Source of the DNA: an uncultured Dialister sp.
GTDB lineage: Bacteria; Bacillota; Negativicutes; Veillonellales; Dialisteraceae
Reading direction: 5' to 3'
Length of the DNA: 7,329 nt
Assembly: GCF_900765565.1 (NCBI RefSeq)
Contig: NZ_CAAFRZ010000252.1
Location: 1-7,329 of the forward strand
Shown here in pieces: positions 7,001-7,329 of this stretch; within the stretch, counting starts at the first letter, position 1, and the number at the start of each line of letters is the position of its first letter. The position numbers and the translations under genes were made by a program. The notes under the pieces were generated by a model, which saw only the letters and a program-made list of their open reading frames with translations, was not told where the DNA came from and ran no database searches.

Positions 7001-7329
7001 CAGTCTGTTTTCCGGTGATACGGTAACCATTGTTTCCGCCGGTAATAACGAAGTGACTGCTTCTAACATCGTGGGGACAAATGGTGTATCTATCGCCTCC
7101 GGCAAAGATACCACCATCACCAGTGCAGAAGAAGTGGAACAGCATGACTATGAAAAACGTGTCAGGAAGAGCGGGCTCCTGGGCGGTGGATTAGGTTTCA
7201 CCATCGGCAGTGAAAAGCGGAATGATCAATATAAAGATGCAGACATTACGCAGAAGGGTTCTACTATTGGTAGCATTGCTGGTAATGTGACCATCGAAGC
7301 GAATAAAGACGTACATGTGAATGCCTCGG
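4077..7329 (+). CDS. TpsA exoprotein, continuation after the amber codon (CdiA-like FHA repeats and conserved module; partial, truncated by window end)
   Basis: The same frame as the upstream part is open from 4047 to the window edge. The ATG at 4077 is the first in-frame Met, but it lies inside a repeat (AAGKDMTL) and would make a protein without signal peptide or TPS domain, so it is not a convincing independent gene. In order I see FHA-1 repeats (to about 4410); a charged, probably helical insertion (about 4411-4635); further repeats (4640-4840); a non-repeat region (4840-5370); two repeats with GGKDM and NSRITAGK; a basic patch (KKKHFPHKAHRRHYR, about 5548-5592); the CdiA-type module with YLVETDPAF, FLSSDYM, KRLGDGFYEQ and SDMVW (5853-6240); and a second FHA block with two hemagglutinin repeats, the last containing SGLLGGGLGFTIGS (7170-7211). 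Family members often exceed 3,000 residues and end in a toxin domain, which would be outside the window. Confidence 0.85.
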   Translation, partial: MTLHTGDSMTNDNAESSYGITRAGENLSIETTGTLTNSKKIEAGKTLSIEAAQIENRTEGELNGKSLSLKTQTMMNRGLVNGDRDLSIETGTLLNLETGRIYGEDISVNASRLENRKDKSLEESLTAAMKTLQDKEKALDDAYGVDVTAFHSDGEKEAFFKTIEEKILDYEKAKSTVDGIRKEMEGHPSAALAARGSLTMTGNTLLNSSGALLYSGGDMAITEKESVINRGGTINAQGNFSITAPVISNENESFSSERVWTSHVTNPKLIRIDQDGHPERGQAFPESEFSRLSSGYGAYHNKGITPKEPLEEAAYGIITAPTEEELAEGEDPVDPSLVGTLAPNYAYDDPIFQQFGITSMTTARPKNGDPAQKAWDESYRKILDALNVKIREYNREVEAYNNSIGAIEGAKIKNYTIIRTNTHTSEKKVTETKAGILSGGKDMTLVGNVTNENSRITAGKTLAVQGNLTNEETKNQVEKVTFGTTQESYTKKKHFPHKAHRRHYRSEIFMTPQKDLENPASFGVTETKENSSDTSDSMDITKAERENVHSYLNPFQSGKETHPGTVTGDKGTSIPFLSESALYRLYPEETATYLVETDPAFTNKHRFLSSDYMYRQMTWDPDRVTKRLGDGFYEQELVRQQIAGLTGMRYLNGYTDDEEEYKALMDRGLAFAKEYNLKPGISLTKEQMASLTSDMVWLEPTTVTVHGKTYEVLYPKVYLKPGTMTLTSDGSLISADTLVAETKETLENKASILGNTVVLKGNDVVNLGSILGKDITLKAENDVIQKGLITGEDRAALTAGRDISMGNTILHGKNQDILDTTAGIAVKGNEGVLLMESGRDIHLTGATLSALGENGSMILSAGHNLTMDTDALEARKDMTEDSDNYIRTYRKTETANTLAAGKDVTMTAGNNIKARNTSVSSESGAIAVKAGNDVTIENGYQEAADDYGLKYKESGFLSHKTTDIKSHDENKTAMGSLFSGDTVTIVSAGNNEVTASNIVGTNGVSIASGKDTTITSAEEVEQHDYEKRVRKSGLLGGGLGFTIGSEKRNDQYKDADITQKGSTIGSIAGNVTIEANKDVHVNAS

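Overview
The window carries a two-partner secretion (TPS, type Vb) locus. A complete outer-membrane transporter gene (TpsB/CdiB/FhaC type, 752-2428, + strand) is followed by the start of a very large filamentous-hemagglutinin/CdiA-like exoprotein gene (TpsA, from 2616) that runs off the right edge. Both proteins begin with a signal peptide, and the transporter has POTRA and beta-barrel features, so the host has an outer membrane. Roughly balanced GC, codon use and a repeat-rich, hairpin-rich intergenic style remind me of diderm Firmicutes (Negativicutes, for example Dialister or Megasphaera relatives). That placement is inference; nothing here is a taxonomic marker.

Layout. Positions 1-667 hold no gene I can support: a weak possible terminator near the left edge, simple tandem repeats (126-197) and a cluster of short perfect hairpins (291-431). 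A near-consensus sigma-70-type promoter (668-696) precedes tpsB and fixes its start at 752. A 187-base spacer (2429-2615) separates tpsB from tpsA. It has no convincing terminator or promoter, so the two genes are probably co-transcribed. It does contain a 9-bp tandem repeat of nearly seven copies just upstream of the tpsA ribosome binding site.

The exoprotein. Residues 1-476 give a signal peptide, a complete TPS secretion domain and the first FHA repeats, then an in-frame amber codon (4044-4046). The same frame stays open for the remaining 1,094 codons to the window edge and continues the same protein: more FHA repeats, a charged probably helical insertion, a non-repeat central region, the conserved module seen in CdiA-like proteins (around 5853-6240), and a second FHA block with hemagglutinin repeats. 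The C-terminal toxin and any immunity gene would lie beyond the window.

How they would work together. TpsB would bind the TPS domain of TpsA through its periplasmic POTRA domains and thread the unfolded exoprotein through its barrel to the cell surface. Two sequence oddities question whether the pair is functional: the amber codon in tpsA, and a Trp where the TpsB family normally has the Arg of its VRG(Y/F) motif. Either the locus is decaying, or the stop is read through or is a sequencing or strain-level change.
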